The notes beneath the pieces are model-generated. The model did no database searches. It worked only from the letters and a program-made list of their open reading frames with translations, and was not told the origin of the DNA. Positions 43,563 through 52,773 of a stretch of DNA of 64,000 nucleotides are shown here, piece after piece (position 1 is the stretch's first letter; every line of letters begins with the position of its first letter). Made by a program: the position numbers and the translations under genes. This DNA is from Fontisphaera persica (lineage in GTDB: Bacteria; Verrucomicrobiota; Verrucomicrobiia; Limisphaerales; Fontisphaeraceae), in NCBI RefSeq assembly GCF_024832785.1, contig NZ_CP116615.1, forward strand, positions 3,100,001 to 3,164,000, in the 5' to 3' direction.

Positions 43563-44386
43563 AAAAAGAGAGGGCCTCCCTGATTCACGCCCCCAGGCGG
43601 TCCCAAGTTGCCTGGGCCGGCGCCGAAAAACGCGGCAGGGCACGGTGTGGGGCTGATGCCCGCCTGCTTCCCGTCGGGCCGCCGCCAGGAAACATAAAAG
43701 CCGGGTGACCGCCACAAAAACGCGCCGGTCCACCATCCCAGGGGGGACGGCTCGTGAAATACGTTGACTTGACACATTTGCGGCCTAAATCCCCGACCGG
43801 CGGCGGATGCAGCCCCGCGTAGGGTCGCGGCGGCACGCGGGCCAAAGCCGTCCAAAAATTTTTCTGTACAAGCGGCCTCACCGGCGTAGTTTGGCAGTGA
43901 ATAAACCCCAATCATGTTGTGGCGCCGACGGGTTGTCATGGCGTGAATTCTTTGAAAAATCGCGGCGAAAAAAACGGGGCGCGCAGCGCAGGCGCATGGC
44001 AACGGGTCCGGCGTGGCCGGGACGTGCAAAACCCCTGTATTTATGGGCTAAATGGGGTTGTGAATAACTTGTGGAAAAGTGTTGATATATTCTGCTAGGC
44101 AGGGGCGGCGCTTTGGCGTAAAACTCACCCCGCGTTTTCGACGCACCCAGTCAAACAACAGTGACCGATGAACAAGCGACTGGGAGAGGTATTGTCATAA
44201 GTACTTGTCAGTTAGGTAGATATGCATGGATTAAACGGCAAGTGCGGCTTTTTCTATCGCGCCTTGGCCTGCGTGGCCGGGGCTTTGTACCGGATTTCTA
44301 GCCCGCCGCGCCCGCCCGTTTGCCAGGCATATCAGGGGTACGTGAATAAATCAGGCCGTCGCGCTGGTTAACGGGAGCAGGCACAC
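43563..44386. other. Non-coding stretch upstream of dnaA, probable replication origin
   Basis: I see no convincing gene; open frames on both strands lack homology. Three sites containing GTGAATAA occur in one orientation: 43896-43904 (AGTGAATAA), 44059-44067 (TGTGAATAA, the complement of DnaA box TTATTCACA) and 44341-44349 (CGTGAATAA). An AT-rich run near 44068-44095 (ACTTGTGGAAAAGTGTTGAT) follows the best box. Position before dnaA and this clustering support an oriC or a dnaA autoregulatory region. Confidence 0.5.
44059..44067 (-). promoter_or_regulatory. DnaA box
   Basis: TTATTCACA on the minus strand, one base from the TTATCCACA consensus, 320 nt before dnaA. Confidence 0.6.
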
Positions 44387-45775
44387 ATGCAAATTACCGC
44401 CGAAAAGGTATGGGATTCGGCCCAGCAATCCTTGCGGGGCATGTTGAATCCGGACATCTACAAACTTTGGTTTGCGCCAGTGCGAGCAGTGGATGTCACG
44501 AACGAGGAAATCCTCCTCGAAGTCCCCAATGATTTCTTTGAGGTCTGGCTCAAGGACAATTATCTGGGGCTGTTGCGTGATGCGGTGGCGCATGCCACGG
44601 GACAGAACTTGAACATCAAGTTCAAGACCGCCGCCCCGGGCACCCTGCTGGCGCCCCCCGAGCCGGAGCCGCCCCCGGCGCGCCCGGCCAGCACCGGCCG
44701 CGGTCGCCAGCGCCAGCAGGCCGAAGCCGAGGCCATCAACGGGCATAATCGCGAATCCATTTTCAATCCGCGCAATACCTTTGACACCTTCGTGGTGGGG
44801 GATAACAACGTGATGGCCCACGGCGCCTCGATGGCCGTCGCGCAAAATCCCGGCAAAGCCTACAATCCGCTCTTCCTCTACGGCGGGGTGGGGCTGGGCA
44901 AAACGCACCTGCTGCACGCCATCGGGCAGTATGTGGTGGCCCATAAAAAGACTGCGCGCGTGGCGTACGTCTCCTGCGAAAAGTTCACCAACGAATTCAT
45001 TGACGCCATTCAAAGCGGCACGCTGGCGCGGTTCCGCAAAAAATACCGGCAGACGGATGTGCTGCTGATTGACGACATCCAGTTTCTCAGCGGCAAGGAG
45101 CGCATTCAGGAGGAGTTTTTCCACACCTTCAACGCCCTGCATGAGGCGCACATGCAGATTGTGCTTTCCTGCGACCGCCCCCCCAGCGAAATCAACGGGC
45201 TGGAGGACCGCCTCATCACCCGTTTCGAGTGGGGGATGGTGAGCGATTTGCAGCCGCCGGATGTCGAAACGCGCGTGGCCATCCTGCGCAAAAAACAGGA
45301 ATTGATGGGCCTGAAGCTGCCGGATGAAATCATCAATTTCCTGGCCAGCCGCATCCGCACCAACATCCGCCGACTGGAAGGCGCGCTGACCCGGGTGGCG
45401 GCTTATGCCTCGCTGACGCGCAAACCGCTGACGCTGGATGCCGTGGAGAACTTGTTGCGCGAAGTGCTGCACGAGGAGGGCCAGACCCATGTGACGGTGG
45501 AGGTCATCCTCAAGCGCGTGGCGGAGCATTTTGATTTGCGCCTGTCCGACCTCACCGGCCGGCGGCGGCCGGAGAACATCGCCTTCCCGCGCCAGATTGT
45601 CATGTACCTGGCGCGCGAGCTGACCGAAAGCTCGCTCAACACCATCGGCGAGGCGCTGGGAGGACGCGACCACGGCACGGTATTGCACGGTTGCCGGCTG
45701 GTCAAAGACCGCATGGAGGTGGACCCCAACGTGCGCAAGCTGGTGGAGCACCTGAAGCAATCCTTGTTGCGCTAG
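44387..45775 (+). CDS. dnaA: Chromosomal replication initiator protein DnaA
   Basis: 462 residues. Domain I (1-80, VWDSAQQSLRGMLNPDIYKLWFAPV) is followed by a short Pro/Arg/Gln linker, the AAA+ domain (about 122-340) with Walker A GGVGLGKTHLL, Walker B VLLIDDIQFLSGK and sensor LEDRLITRFEWGM, and the DNA-binding domain IV (about 365-462) with GGRDHGTVLHGCRLV. It binds DnaA boxes and opens the origin. No dnaN, recF, gyrB or rpmH lies beside it: the next gene is convergent, so the classic dnaA cluster is broken here, as in many PVC genomes. Confidence 0.97.
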   Translation: MQITAEKVWDSAQQSLRGMLNPDIYKLWFAPVRAVDVTNEEILLEVPNDFFEVWLKDNYLGLLRDAVAHATGQNLNIKFKTAAPGTLLAPPEPEPPPARPASTGRGRQRQQAEAEAINGHNRESIFNPRNTFDTFVVGDNNVMAHGASMAVAQNPGKAYNPLFLYGGVGLGKTHLLHAIGQYVVAHKKTARVAYVSCEKFTNEFIDAIQSGTLARFRKKYRQTDVLLIDDIQFLSGKERIQEEFFHTFNALHEAHMQIVLSCDRPPSEINGLEDRLITRFEWGMVSDLQPPDVETRVAILRKKQELMGLKLPDEIINFLASRIRTNIRRLEGALTRVAAYASLTRKPLTLDAVENLLREVLHEEGQTHVTVEVILKRVAEHFDLRLSDLTGRRRPENIAFPRQIVMYLARELTESSLNTIGEALGGRDHGTVLHGCRLVKDRMEVDPNVRKLVEHLKQSLLR

Positions 45776-45812
45776 GCGCCGGCCGGCGCCGTTGAAGGAG
45801 GCCAACCTTCCC

Positions 45813-46700
45813 TCACCGCAAGGCGGTGGGCGGCACGTAGTGGTCGGTCAGCACCGGCGCGCGCGCCGCGGCGGGCGGCACGTTGGTGCGGAAGGCATTC
45901 ACCCGCACGGCCATGGCGGGCGGCATCAACACCTGGCGTTTGCGCTGCTCCTCGTACTTTTGCCGGAGGACCGGCAGGGTCAGCGGCTCGCGGGATTTGA
46001 CGCCCAACAGGACCACGTTCATCGAGTTCTCCGCGGCAAACCAATGGACCTGCGGAAACACCGTTTTCATGGTGCGATACAGCGCGCCCACCCGCTCGGC
46101 CTTCCATCCGCCCAGCGTGCCGATGACATTGTACATAATCACCCCATTGGGGGTGAGATTGGTGGCGGCCAGTTGGAAAAATTCCCGGGTGACCAGGTGA
46201 TGCGGCGCATCCGAGCCGTAGCGGCCGGTTTGATAAGCGTCCATCAGAATGGCGTCGTAGCGCGTGGGATTGCGCCGCAGAAAAACGCGCCCATCCGCCA
46301 CGTGGATGCGGTGCTGGGGCGATTCCAGCACGCCGAAGAAACGGCGGGCAATGACCACCACCTCGGGGTCAATCTCCACCGTGTCCACCCGCACGCGCGG
46401 ATAATAATACGCATAGGCGCGCTGGGTGCTGCCGCCGCCCAGGCCGACCATGAGCACGTTGCTCAGGCCGGGGTTGAGGACGATGGGAATGTGAAAATAC
46501 TCCGTGTAATCAAAATGACCCTCGAGATGATTGACGAGGGACATCCGCGTTTCCTGCGAGCCGTTGAAACTGAGAATGCGCAGCCCCGCTTCGTCCCGCA
46601 CCTGGATGTGGTGGTAGGCGGAAAACACTTCGTGCACCACGGCCGCCGGGGCCGGCAGCGCCAGCAGGCCCGCGCAGAGATATTCAAGAACGCGGCGCAT
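45813..46700 (-). CDS. Spermidine synthase-like SAM-dependent aminopropyltransferase or methyltransferase domain
   Basis: 295 residues with a short hydrophobic N-terminus (EYLCAGLLALPAPAA, signal or anchor). The nucleotide-binding loop VLMVGLGGGSTQRAYAYYYP, the acidic VDTVEIDPEVV and the catalytic-type ILMDAYQTG match the spermidine synthase fold. Its start overlaps the end of the membrane gene by 17 nt. Together they reconstruct the architecture of fused membrane/spermidine-synthase proteins, split here in two. The N-terminal hydrophobic segment suggests it stays membrane-bound. Substrate not known; such proteins need not make spermidine. Confidence 0.8.
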   Translation of the reverse strand: MRRVLEYLCAGLLALPAPAAVVHEVFSAYHHIQVRDEAGLRILSFNGSQETRMSLVNHLEGHFDYTEYFHIPIVLNPGLSNVLMVGLGGGSTQRAYAYYYPRVRVDTVEIDPEVVVIARRFFGVLESPQHRIHVADGRVFLRRNPTRYDAILMDAYQTGRYGSDAPHHLVTREFFQLAATNLTPNGVIMYNVIGTLGGWKAERVGALYRTMKTVFPQVHWFAAENSMNVVLLGVKSREPLTLPVLRQKYEEQRKRQVLMPPAMAVRVNAFRTNVPPAAARAPVLTDHYVPPTALR

Positions 46701-47310
46701 AAAAACGGTTCATGTACCAACATAAACCCGCCAGCCCCAGCGTCAAACCGCCGGCGAGCAGGAAAACCGCCGGCAAACTGAGCCAGTCTAGCAGCGCGTA
46801 GCCCGTGACAAACACCCCCGCAATGCTCCCCACCGTGCTGGCGGCGTAAATGCGCCCGCTGGCCGAGCCGACACGGTCCAGCGCGCGCGCCGCCAGGCGG
46901 ATGGTGAAGGGCGACAACATGGCCAGCACAAAGCAGGGCAGCAAGAACAACACCGCGCTGCCCAGCGCCGGGTCCACTTTCTGCCACAACATCGGAATGT
47001 CGCGGTCCAGCGGATGCCGCTGAATGATCAGGCCAATGAGCGGCGGGGCCAGCACGGGCAGGGCGGCAATGAACAAGGCCGTGCCCGCCAGCAACGGCGC
47101 CAGCCGCCCCGGCCGCGGAAATTGATCCGCCAGCCAGCCGCCGCAAAAATAGCCAAACGCCAGCGCGGCCATGACCATGCCAATCTGGCTGATCCACACG
47201 TAAAAGGACCCGCCAAAATCCTTCGTGAGAAATCGCACGCCGGCAATTTCGAGCACCATGATGATGAAGCCGCCGGTGCTCACGAGCAGGATTTCACAAA
47301 AAGTGCGCAT
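46684..47310 (-). CDS. Membrane partner of the spermidine synthase-like protein
   Basis: 208 residues with about six membrane helices (GGFIIMVLEIAGVRFLTKDFGGSFYVWISQIGMVMAALAFGYFCGGWLAD opens it). This corresponds to the N-terminal half of fused integral-membrane spermidine synthase-like proteins, including the conserved acidic E-I-A-G in helix 1 and FYVWISQIGMVMAALAFGYFCGG in helix 2. It overlaps the catalytic gene and follows pfkB by 24 nt. Confidence 0.8.
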   Translation of the reverse strand: MRTFCEILLVSTGGFIIMVLEIAGVRFLTKDFGGSFYVWISQIGMVMAALAFGYFCGGWLADQFPRPGRLAPLLAGTALFIAALPVLAPPLIGLIIQRHPLDRDIPMLWQKVDPALGSAVLFLLPCFVLAMLSPFTIRLAARALDRVGSASGRIYAASTVGSIAGVFVTGYALLDWLSLPAVFLLAGGLTLGLAGLCWYMNRFYAPRS

Positions 47311-47334
47311 GGCGGGGACTCCAGCCGGGGCGCT

Positions 47335-48276
47335 TCAGGAGGGCGGCTCCCACGCCGTGACCTCCGCCTGCGCCAGCAGGCGCTCAAGGTCCGGCATTTC
47401 CAGCTCGCCTGGCATCCAGGTCAGGGCGTTGGCCGCGCCAGCCGCCACGCCCCAGCGACAGGCTTCGGGCCAGTCTTCGCCGCGCAAACGGCGCGACACC
47501 ATCGCGGCGGTGAGGGAGTCGCCGGAGCCTATGGGATTCAGGGCGGCGATGGCAGGGGGCCGCAGTTGCCATAGGCGCCCTTCCGCGCTGAGCAGCGCCG
47601 GGCCGCTGCCCGCGGTGACCAGGACCGCCTCCGCCCCCTGGTCCTGCAAATGACGCATGGCCCGCGCCACCGCCGGCGCATCCGGCAGCGGCTGCTCCAG
47701 CAGCGCCTCCAATTCCTGGCGGTTGGGTTTGACCAGCGTGGGCCGCGCCGCCAGCGTGGCACGCAGGGCATCCCGTTGCGTGTCCACCACCGTCAGCAGC
47801 CCCTGCTGCCGGGCCGCGGCGACGCAACGCGCATAAAAATCGGTGGGTGCGCCGGGGGTGAGGGTGCCGGAAATAATGAGGGCGCGGCATTGTGGAAGGC
47901 GCGTTTTCACCACGTCCCACAAACGGTCATAGGCTTCGGCCGGCACGGGGCGGCTTTCCTCCACCAATTCCGTCACCCCGCCGCTGGCCATGTCCACCAC
48001 GGTGATGCACTGGCGGGTGGGAGCGGGCACGCGCACCCATTCCTGCCGCAAGCCACACTGCGCCAGTCCGGCTTCCAGCCGCCGACCGGTCTCCCCGCCA
48101 ATAAATCCCGTGAGCAGGGGCGTTTCCCCCAGGGTGCGCAGGACCTTGGCCACATTGACCGCCTTGCCCGCGATGCCGTCGAGCGTCTCCAAGGCGCGGT
48201 TGACCGCCTGGGTTTGCAGGCGGGCAAAGCGCATGACGCGCTGCAGCGCGGGAGTGGGGCCGAGGCAGAGAATCAT
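47335..48276 (-). CDS. PfkB-family hexose kinase (1-phosphofructokinase type)
   Basis: 313 residues, ribokinase fold. MILCLGPTPALQRVMRF opens it, GIAGKAVNVAKVLRTLG binds substrate, LVKPNRQELEALL precedes the anion hole, and NPIGSGDSLTAAMV carries the catalytic Asp of the GxGD motif. Similar to FruK/LacC enzymes that phosphorylate fructose 1-phosphate or tagatose 6-phosphate; the true substrate is open. The usual GGKGxN reads GIAGKAVN. No PTS gene lies nearby. It sits 16 nt after the PQQ-propeller gene, inside an operon of unrelated functions. Confidence 0.85.
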   Translation of the reverse strand: MILCLGPTPALQRVMRFARLQTQAVNRALETLDGIAGKAVNVAKVLRTLGETPLLTGFIGGETGRRLEAGLAQCGLRQEWVRVPAPTRQCITVVDMASGGVTELVEESRPVPAEAYDRLWDVVKTRLPQCRALIISGTLTPGAPTDFYARCVAAARQQGLLTVVDTQRDALRATLAARPTLVKPNRQELEALLEQPLPDAPAVARAMRHLQDQGAEAVLVTAGSGPALLSAEGRLWQLRPPAIAALNPIGSGDSLTAAMVSRRLRGEDWPEACRWGVAAGAANALTWMPGELEMPDLERLLAQAEVTAWEPPS

Positions 48277-48292
48277 GGGCGCAAGTCAGCCA

Positions 48293-49831
48293 TCAAGGTG
48301 GGGATGGCCGCGCCGCCGCGGCATAGAGGGTGCGCATGGTGGCCACGTAGAGCACGCCGTTGGCGGCCACGGGCGTGGCCACGATGGCGCTGTCCAGTTG
48401 CAGGGTGGCCAGCACCCGCAGCTCGCGGCCGGTGGCCAGCACCGCCAAATCTCCGCGCCGTGAGCCGATATAGACCCGGCCATCGGCCACCAAAGGCGAG
48501 GACCAGATTTCGCCGGCCAGTTGATGCCGCCAATACACCTGGCCGGTGGCGGCATCGGCGCAAAGGACCTGGCCCGAGCAATCGGCCGCATAGACCAATC
48601 CCTCATGCACCGCCGGCGTGGAGCAGGTGTGCCGCTGCAGGGGCACGGACCACACCAGCGCGTGGGCGGTGATGTCCCCCTCGCCGGTGATGGCGTAACA
48701 CTTGAGCCAGGCTTCATTTTTGCCCCACCAAATGTCGCCGCCGCCCGTGACGTACACCCGGTCCCCCACGACCACCGGCGTGCTCTTGATGTTGCTGGGG
48801 CTTTCCTTGCGATTGCTGATGAACCGGTGCACGTCCTCCTTGGGGCCGGTGGGATCAAAATCAATCTGCCAGCGCTTCTGCAAAGTCCCCGGCTCGCTGC
48901 CACCGGCGGCCCCCGCCCAGGGCGTAAATCCGTAAATCACGCCGTCTCCGCCGCAGAAGATAATCTGCTCCACGCCCTGCACCCGCGCCAGGGCCGGTGG
49001 AGACCACGTGCAATGAAAAATGCGCGGGCCCATGTTTTCGCGGTCGCGCGCCAGGTAGCGGCCGGTGTGTTTATCCAGCACAATCAGGCTGGGACCCTCG
49101 GGGCGGCGAATGCGCCGGTGGGTGTTGTCCACGCCGTTGCCGGAATTCAGGTACAAGTGGTCGCCGCGGATTAGAATCGCCGCATGGGCGCCGTCGTGCG
49201 GCCAGATGCCCGCCTGCTCCGGCACATCAAAACGCCAGAGAATATCAGCATCCAGCGGCCCGGGAGTCATCCGCGGCGCGTTGGTGGGGGTCAGGTACTG
49301 GCCTTCGTCGGTGTAGGGGCCGTCATTGCCGTTGGCCAGCCCTTCCAAATCGAGGCACAACACGCTGCGCCGGTTGTCGAGGATGTAGGCACGGTTGCCC
49401 TCGATGGTGGCCGAGGCGCAGATGCCGGCATGGGGCCAGTCCTGGTAAATGTCATCGTTGTATTTGGGCGTCACCAGTTGCCAGCGCAACTGGCCGGTGG
49501 CCTCGTCCAGACACAGCAACACGCCGCGATCCCCTTGATGTTTGGAATCGCGCGGGCGGTTGTTGTTCGTGCCGATGAGCACCACGCCCCGCCCCACCAC
49601 GGGAGTGGAATAAGTTTCCGTGCCCAAGGCGGCGGTCCACTTGAGGTTCCGGCCGGTTTGAGGGTCAAAGGATTCCGGCAGGCCGCGTTCGTACGAAACC
49701 ATGTTGCGGCTCCACGCCTGGCCCCACTGCGGCTGGTCCGCCGCCGGCGCGGCGCAAAAAGCCGCCCCGCACATCGCCCACCAAGCCGCCCGTCCCACAG
49801 CTTGCTTTAGCGCCCGCGCTTGAGAAATCAT
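48293..49831 (-). CDS. Secreted PQQ-type beta-propeller protein
   Basis: About 512 residues from the ATG at 49831, which overlaps the stop of the upstream pseudokinase as ATGA. An N-terminal signal peptide (about 1-32, AAWWAMCGAAFCAAPAA) precedes repeats such as WTAALGTETYSTPVVGRGVVLIGTNN, DKHTGRYLA, SNIKSTPVVVGDRVYVTGGGDIWWG, ADAATGQVYWRHQLAGEIWSSPLVADGRVYIGS. These are PQQ-like blades without evident dehydrogenase quinone ligands, so it is more likely a scaffold or sensor domain in the periplasm. The coupling to the kinase-like gene is the strongest clue to its role. Confidence 0.85.
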   Translation of the reverse strand: MISQARALKQAVGRAAWWAMCGAAFCAAPAADQPQWGQAWSRNMVSYERGLPESFDPQTGRNLKWTAALGTETYSTPVVGRGVVLIGTNNNRPRDSKHQGDRGVLLCLDEATGQLRWQLVTPKYNDDIYQDWPHAGICASATIEGNRAYILDNRRSVLCLDLEGLANGNDGPYTDEGQYLTPTNAPRMTPGPLDADILWRFDVPEQAGIWPHDGAHAAILIRGDHLYLNSGNGVDNTHRRIRRPEGPSLIVLDKHTGRYLARDRENMGPRIFHCTWSPPALARVQGVEQIIFCGGDGVIYGFTPWAGAAGGSEPGTLQKRWQIDFDPTGPKEDVHRFISNRKESPSNIKSTPVVVGDRVYVTGGGDIWWGKNEAWLKCYAITGEGDITAHALVWSVPLQRHTCSTPAVHEGLVYAADCSGQVLCADAATGQVYWRHQLAGEIWSSPLVADGRVYIGSRRGDLAVLATGRELRVLATLQLDSAIVATPVAANGVLYVATMRTLYAAAARPSPP

Positions 49832-52572
49832 TTGGATAACACCACGCGAAACCCGTAATCCGGGCGCCGTTCTTTGGCGTCCACCAGCAGCCGGTAAGAA
49901 GCCGCCAGTGTGCCGGGGATGTAACCGAAGTGGGAGCCGCCGCGCAGCACACGTTGCTTCTGGGCGGCGTCCCCCCAATCCTGCACCCATTCCCAGGCGT
50001 TGCCGCCCAGGTCAAAAAGCCCCTTGGCATTGGGCATGAAACTGGCCACCGGCGCCGTGTTTTCGAAGCGGTCGAAAGTGAGGTAATCGGCATAGTTGCC
50101 CGCGCCCGTGGGCGGCGGCCATTCCTGGCCCCAGGGATACACCCCCGCCAGGCGTCCGCTGCGCTCGGCCGGCGTGGCGCCCGATTCCTGCGGCAACCCC
50201 GCCGCCAGACTCCATTCCACGTCGGTGGGCAGCCGGTAAAGCTGGTCGGCGCCAATGATTCCCTCCTTGCGCTCGCGCTGGGTCAGCCAGTCACAGAAGC
50301 GCACGGCGTCCTCGTAATTCACGTTGACCACCGGGTGCGTGGGCGCCTGTTGGAACCCCGGCTCCTTCCAGGCCAGCTCGGCAAAACGCGCATCCAGCGC
50401 GAAACGCGAAAAATCCTGCACGCGGGTTTCCCAGGCGCAGATGAACACATTGCCCAGCGGGACCATCCGCATGCCCAGTGAATTGTGCCAGATTTTGCCG
50501 GGCGCCGGCCGGCTTTCCACCAGCGCCAACTGGGCCTGCTGGGCGCTCTTTTGCTCTTGCGCCGCTTTCATCTCGGCGGCTTTCCGGGCCTCTTCCGCGC
50601 GCCGCGCTTCCTCGGCGCGGCGGGCTTCCTCGCTAAGCTTGGCCAGGCGTGCCTGGCGCTCGGCCTCGGCACGGCGGGCCGCTTCCTCCAGTTTGCGGCG
50701 CGTCTCTTCTTCGGCCTTCAAGCGGGCCTTTTCGGCTTCCGCCAGTTTGCGCTCCAGCTCCGCCTTGCGGGCCGCCTCCTCCTCGCGGCGCTTGCGTTCT
50801 TCTTCGATGGCGGCCTGCGCCTTGGCCTCCAGTTCCTTGCGGGCGCGCTCCTCCTCCTCCAGCTTTTTCGCAGCGGCTTCCGCCGCCAGGCGGGTGGCCT
50901 CGGCTTCCTTCAAAGCAGCTTCCGCTGCGGCTTTGATGCGCTCGGCCTCCGCCCGCTGGGCGGCCAGTTGGGCTTCAATCTTCCGGCGCTCGGCCTCGGC
51001 GGCGGCGTCGCCGCCGGCTTTTTTGGCCGCCTCCTCGGCCAGCCGCTTCAAGTCCGCCTCTTTTTTGAGGATGGCCAGGCGCTCGGCTTCCAGGCGTTTG
51101 GCTTCCTCTTCCGCCGCCCGTTTCTTGGCCAGCGCCTCGGCTTCGCGCTTGCGGGCCTCCTCTTCCGCCTGCCGCCGGCGCGCCTCCGCCTCCTCCTGGG
51201 CTTTTTTGGCCTGGGCGGCGGCAATTTCCAGGGCCTTGCGGCGTTGCTCCAGTTCTTCCTCGGCTTTTTTCTTTTCCTCCTCGAGCCGTTTGCGCTCTTC
51301 ATCCAACTTCCGCTGAAGGGCTTCCCGCTCGAAGGCCAGCCGGCGTTCCAATTCCTCGGCGCTCAGGCCGGCGTTGGTGGAAGCATCCGGCGGCGTGGTG
51401 GTGGCCACGGGCGCGCTGGCCGGATGCATCTGCGTGCTGATGTACCACCCGACAATGCCCAGAATGACCCCTACCATCACCGCAATAATCGGCACCAGGC
51501 TCTTCTTGGGCGGGGCCGCCGCGGCCGGCGTGGGCGTCGGCGTGCCGGGGATGTTCATGGTGGGGACGGGCGGCGTGGGAGTCGCGGCCACGGCCGGAGC
51601 CGCGGGCGCCAGCGGAGCGGCCGCCGCTTTGAAAGGCTCAGGCGGGGTTGGCAGGGGAGGCCGCTTGCAGGGGCCGTAGAGCTCCAGGCGGTCCGCCACC
51701 TCCTCCATGCTTTCCGGGCGATACGCCGGCTCCTTGGCCAGGCAGCCGGCCACCGTTTCATCCCAGGCCCGCGGGATGGGCTCGCCCAATATCCGCATGT
51801 CCCGGCGGCGGCGGGTCATCGTGGGCGGCACATCTTCTTTGACCTGCGAAATGATGTTGCCGGTATTAAAGGGCGGCTTGCTGGTAATCAACTCATAGAG
51901 ACAAACGCCCAGCGAATAAACATCATCGGACACCGTGGGCGGATTGCCTTCCAATTGCTGGGGGCTGCAGTACCGAAAACTTTGCGCCACATCGCGCGGG
52001 CTGCCCTCGAGCTTGTTGACCCAGAAGCCCAGGAGGGCATCCAGGCGGGCGTCTGTGATGATGATTTCCCCCGTCTGCGCCAGCAGCAGGTTGGTGGGTT
52101 TGAGATTGCCGTGCGCCTGGCCTTTGGCGTGCAATGCCCCCAGGTTTTTGGTGATGGGTTTGAGCCATTCTTTCAGGTCCACCGCATCGAAGACCTGATT
52201 CTTGCGCTGCTGGCGCAAATCATGCAGGCTGGCTCCCTCAATCCATTCCTCCACCACGGCGGCCAGCGGCCCTTCGGTCACCCAGTCATACACCCGCGCC
52301 AGGCCGGGGGTTTCAAGCTGTTTTAATTCCCCCACCACGGCGGCAATCTGCGCCATCGCCTCCGGTGTGCCGGTCACGCGCGCCGGCAGAAACTTCAAGG
52401 TCACATCGCGGCTGCCCTGGTCATCCCATGCCTGCCAGACGGCGCTGTTGCGGCCCCGGCCAATCAGCCGCACCAAACAATACCGGTTGAACACAAATTG
52501 CCCGGCGGCCAGGCTGCGCACGGCCTCGCCTAAATCCACTTCGGGGGGGGTGGGGGAACTATTGGCTGACAT
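49828..52572 (-). CDS. Pseudokinase-coiled coil-SUMF1 membrane protein
   Basis: 914 residues, paralogous over its ends to the protein at 36769. Kinase-like domain 31-300: Lys60 is kept, but the catalytic HRD Asp is Asn156 (AHGNLKPTN), DFG reads DAR (174-176), and the glycine loop reads IGRGRNSAVW. It is therefore predicted inactive. A Pro/Ala linker is followed by one membrane helix (about 365-390, VPIIAVMVGVILGIVGWYI), a roughly 290-residue Ala/Glu/Lys/Arg coiled coil (about 400-685) and a SUMF1 domain (about 695-914, GLFDLGGNAWEWVQDW, RVLRGGSHFGY). It heads a five-gene minus operon. The coiled coil probably holds SUMF1 away from the membrane. Confidence 0.9.
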   Translation of the reverse strand: MSANSSPTPPEVDLGEAVRSLAAGQFVFNRYCLVRLIGRGRNSAVWQAWDDQGSRDVTLKFLPARVTGTPEAMAQIAAVVGELKQLETPGLARVYDWVTEGPLAAVVEEWIEGASLHDLRQQRKNQVFDAVDLKEWLKPITKNLGALHAKGQAHGNLKPTNLLLAQTGEIIITDARLDALLGFWVNKLEGSPRDVAQSFRYCSPQQLEGNPPTVSDDVYSLGVCLYELITSKPPFNTGNIISQVKEDVPPTMTRRRRDMRILGEPIPRAWDETVAGCLAKEPAYRPESMEEVADRLELYGPCKRPPLPTPPEPFKAAAAPLAPAAPAVAATPTPPVPTMNIPGTPTPTPAAAAPPKKSLVPIIAVMVGVILGIVGWYISTQMHPASAPVATTTPPDASTNAGLSAEELERRLAFEREALQRKLDEERKRLEEEKKKAEEELEQRRKALEIAAAQAKKAQEEAEARRRQAEEEARKREAEALAKKRAAEEEAKRLEAERLAILKKEADLKRLAEEAAKKAGGDAAAEAERRKIEAQLAAQRAEAERIKAAAEAALKEAEATRLAAEAAAKKLEEEERARKELEAKAQAAIEEERKRREEEAARKAELERKLAEAEKARLKAEEETRRKLEEAARRAEAERQARLAKLSEEARRAEEARRAEEARKAAEMKAAQEQKSAQQAQLALVESRPAPGKIWHNSLGMRMVPLGNVFICAWETRVQDFSRFALDARFAELAWKEPGFQQAPTHPVVNVNYEDAVRFCDWLTQRERKEGIIGADQLYRLPTDVEWSLAAGLPQESGATPAERSGRLAGVYPWGQEWPPPTGAGNYADYLTFDRFENTAPVASFMPNAKGLFDLGGNAWEWVQDWGDAAQKQRVLRGGSHFGYIPGTLAASYRLLVDAKERRPDYGFRVVLSK

Positions 52573-52773
52573 ATGAGTTCACATTGGGATTAATCCGTCA
52601 GTGACGTGATTTAGCTTAGCATCACCCGATTAGACGGGCAACGACTTCTTTCGCTCCGCCCGCCGCCATCTCCATCAGGCGAGGCGCCCTGCCGCTCCGG
52701 CACGGGCGGGCATGCGGCCATGGTTTGATATGAATAGTTGAATTGCCGCCGTTTTCAGGCACATTAAGCCGCC

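Noticed and set aside
43532-44029. A 165-codon minus-strand frame before dnaA
   Set aside because: It crosses the IS end and the target duplication and has no recognisable domain. The region is better read as non-coding.
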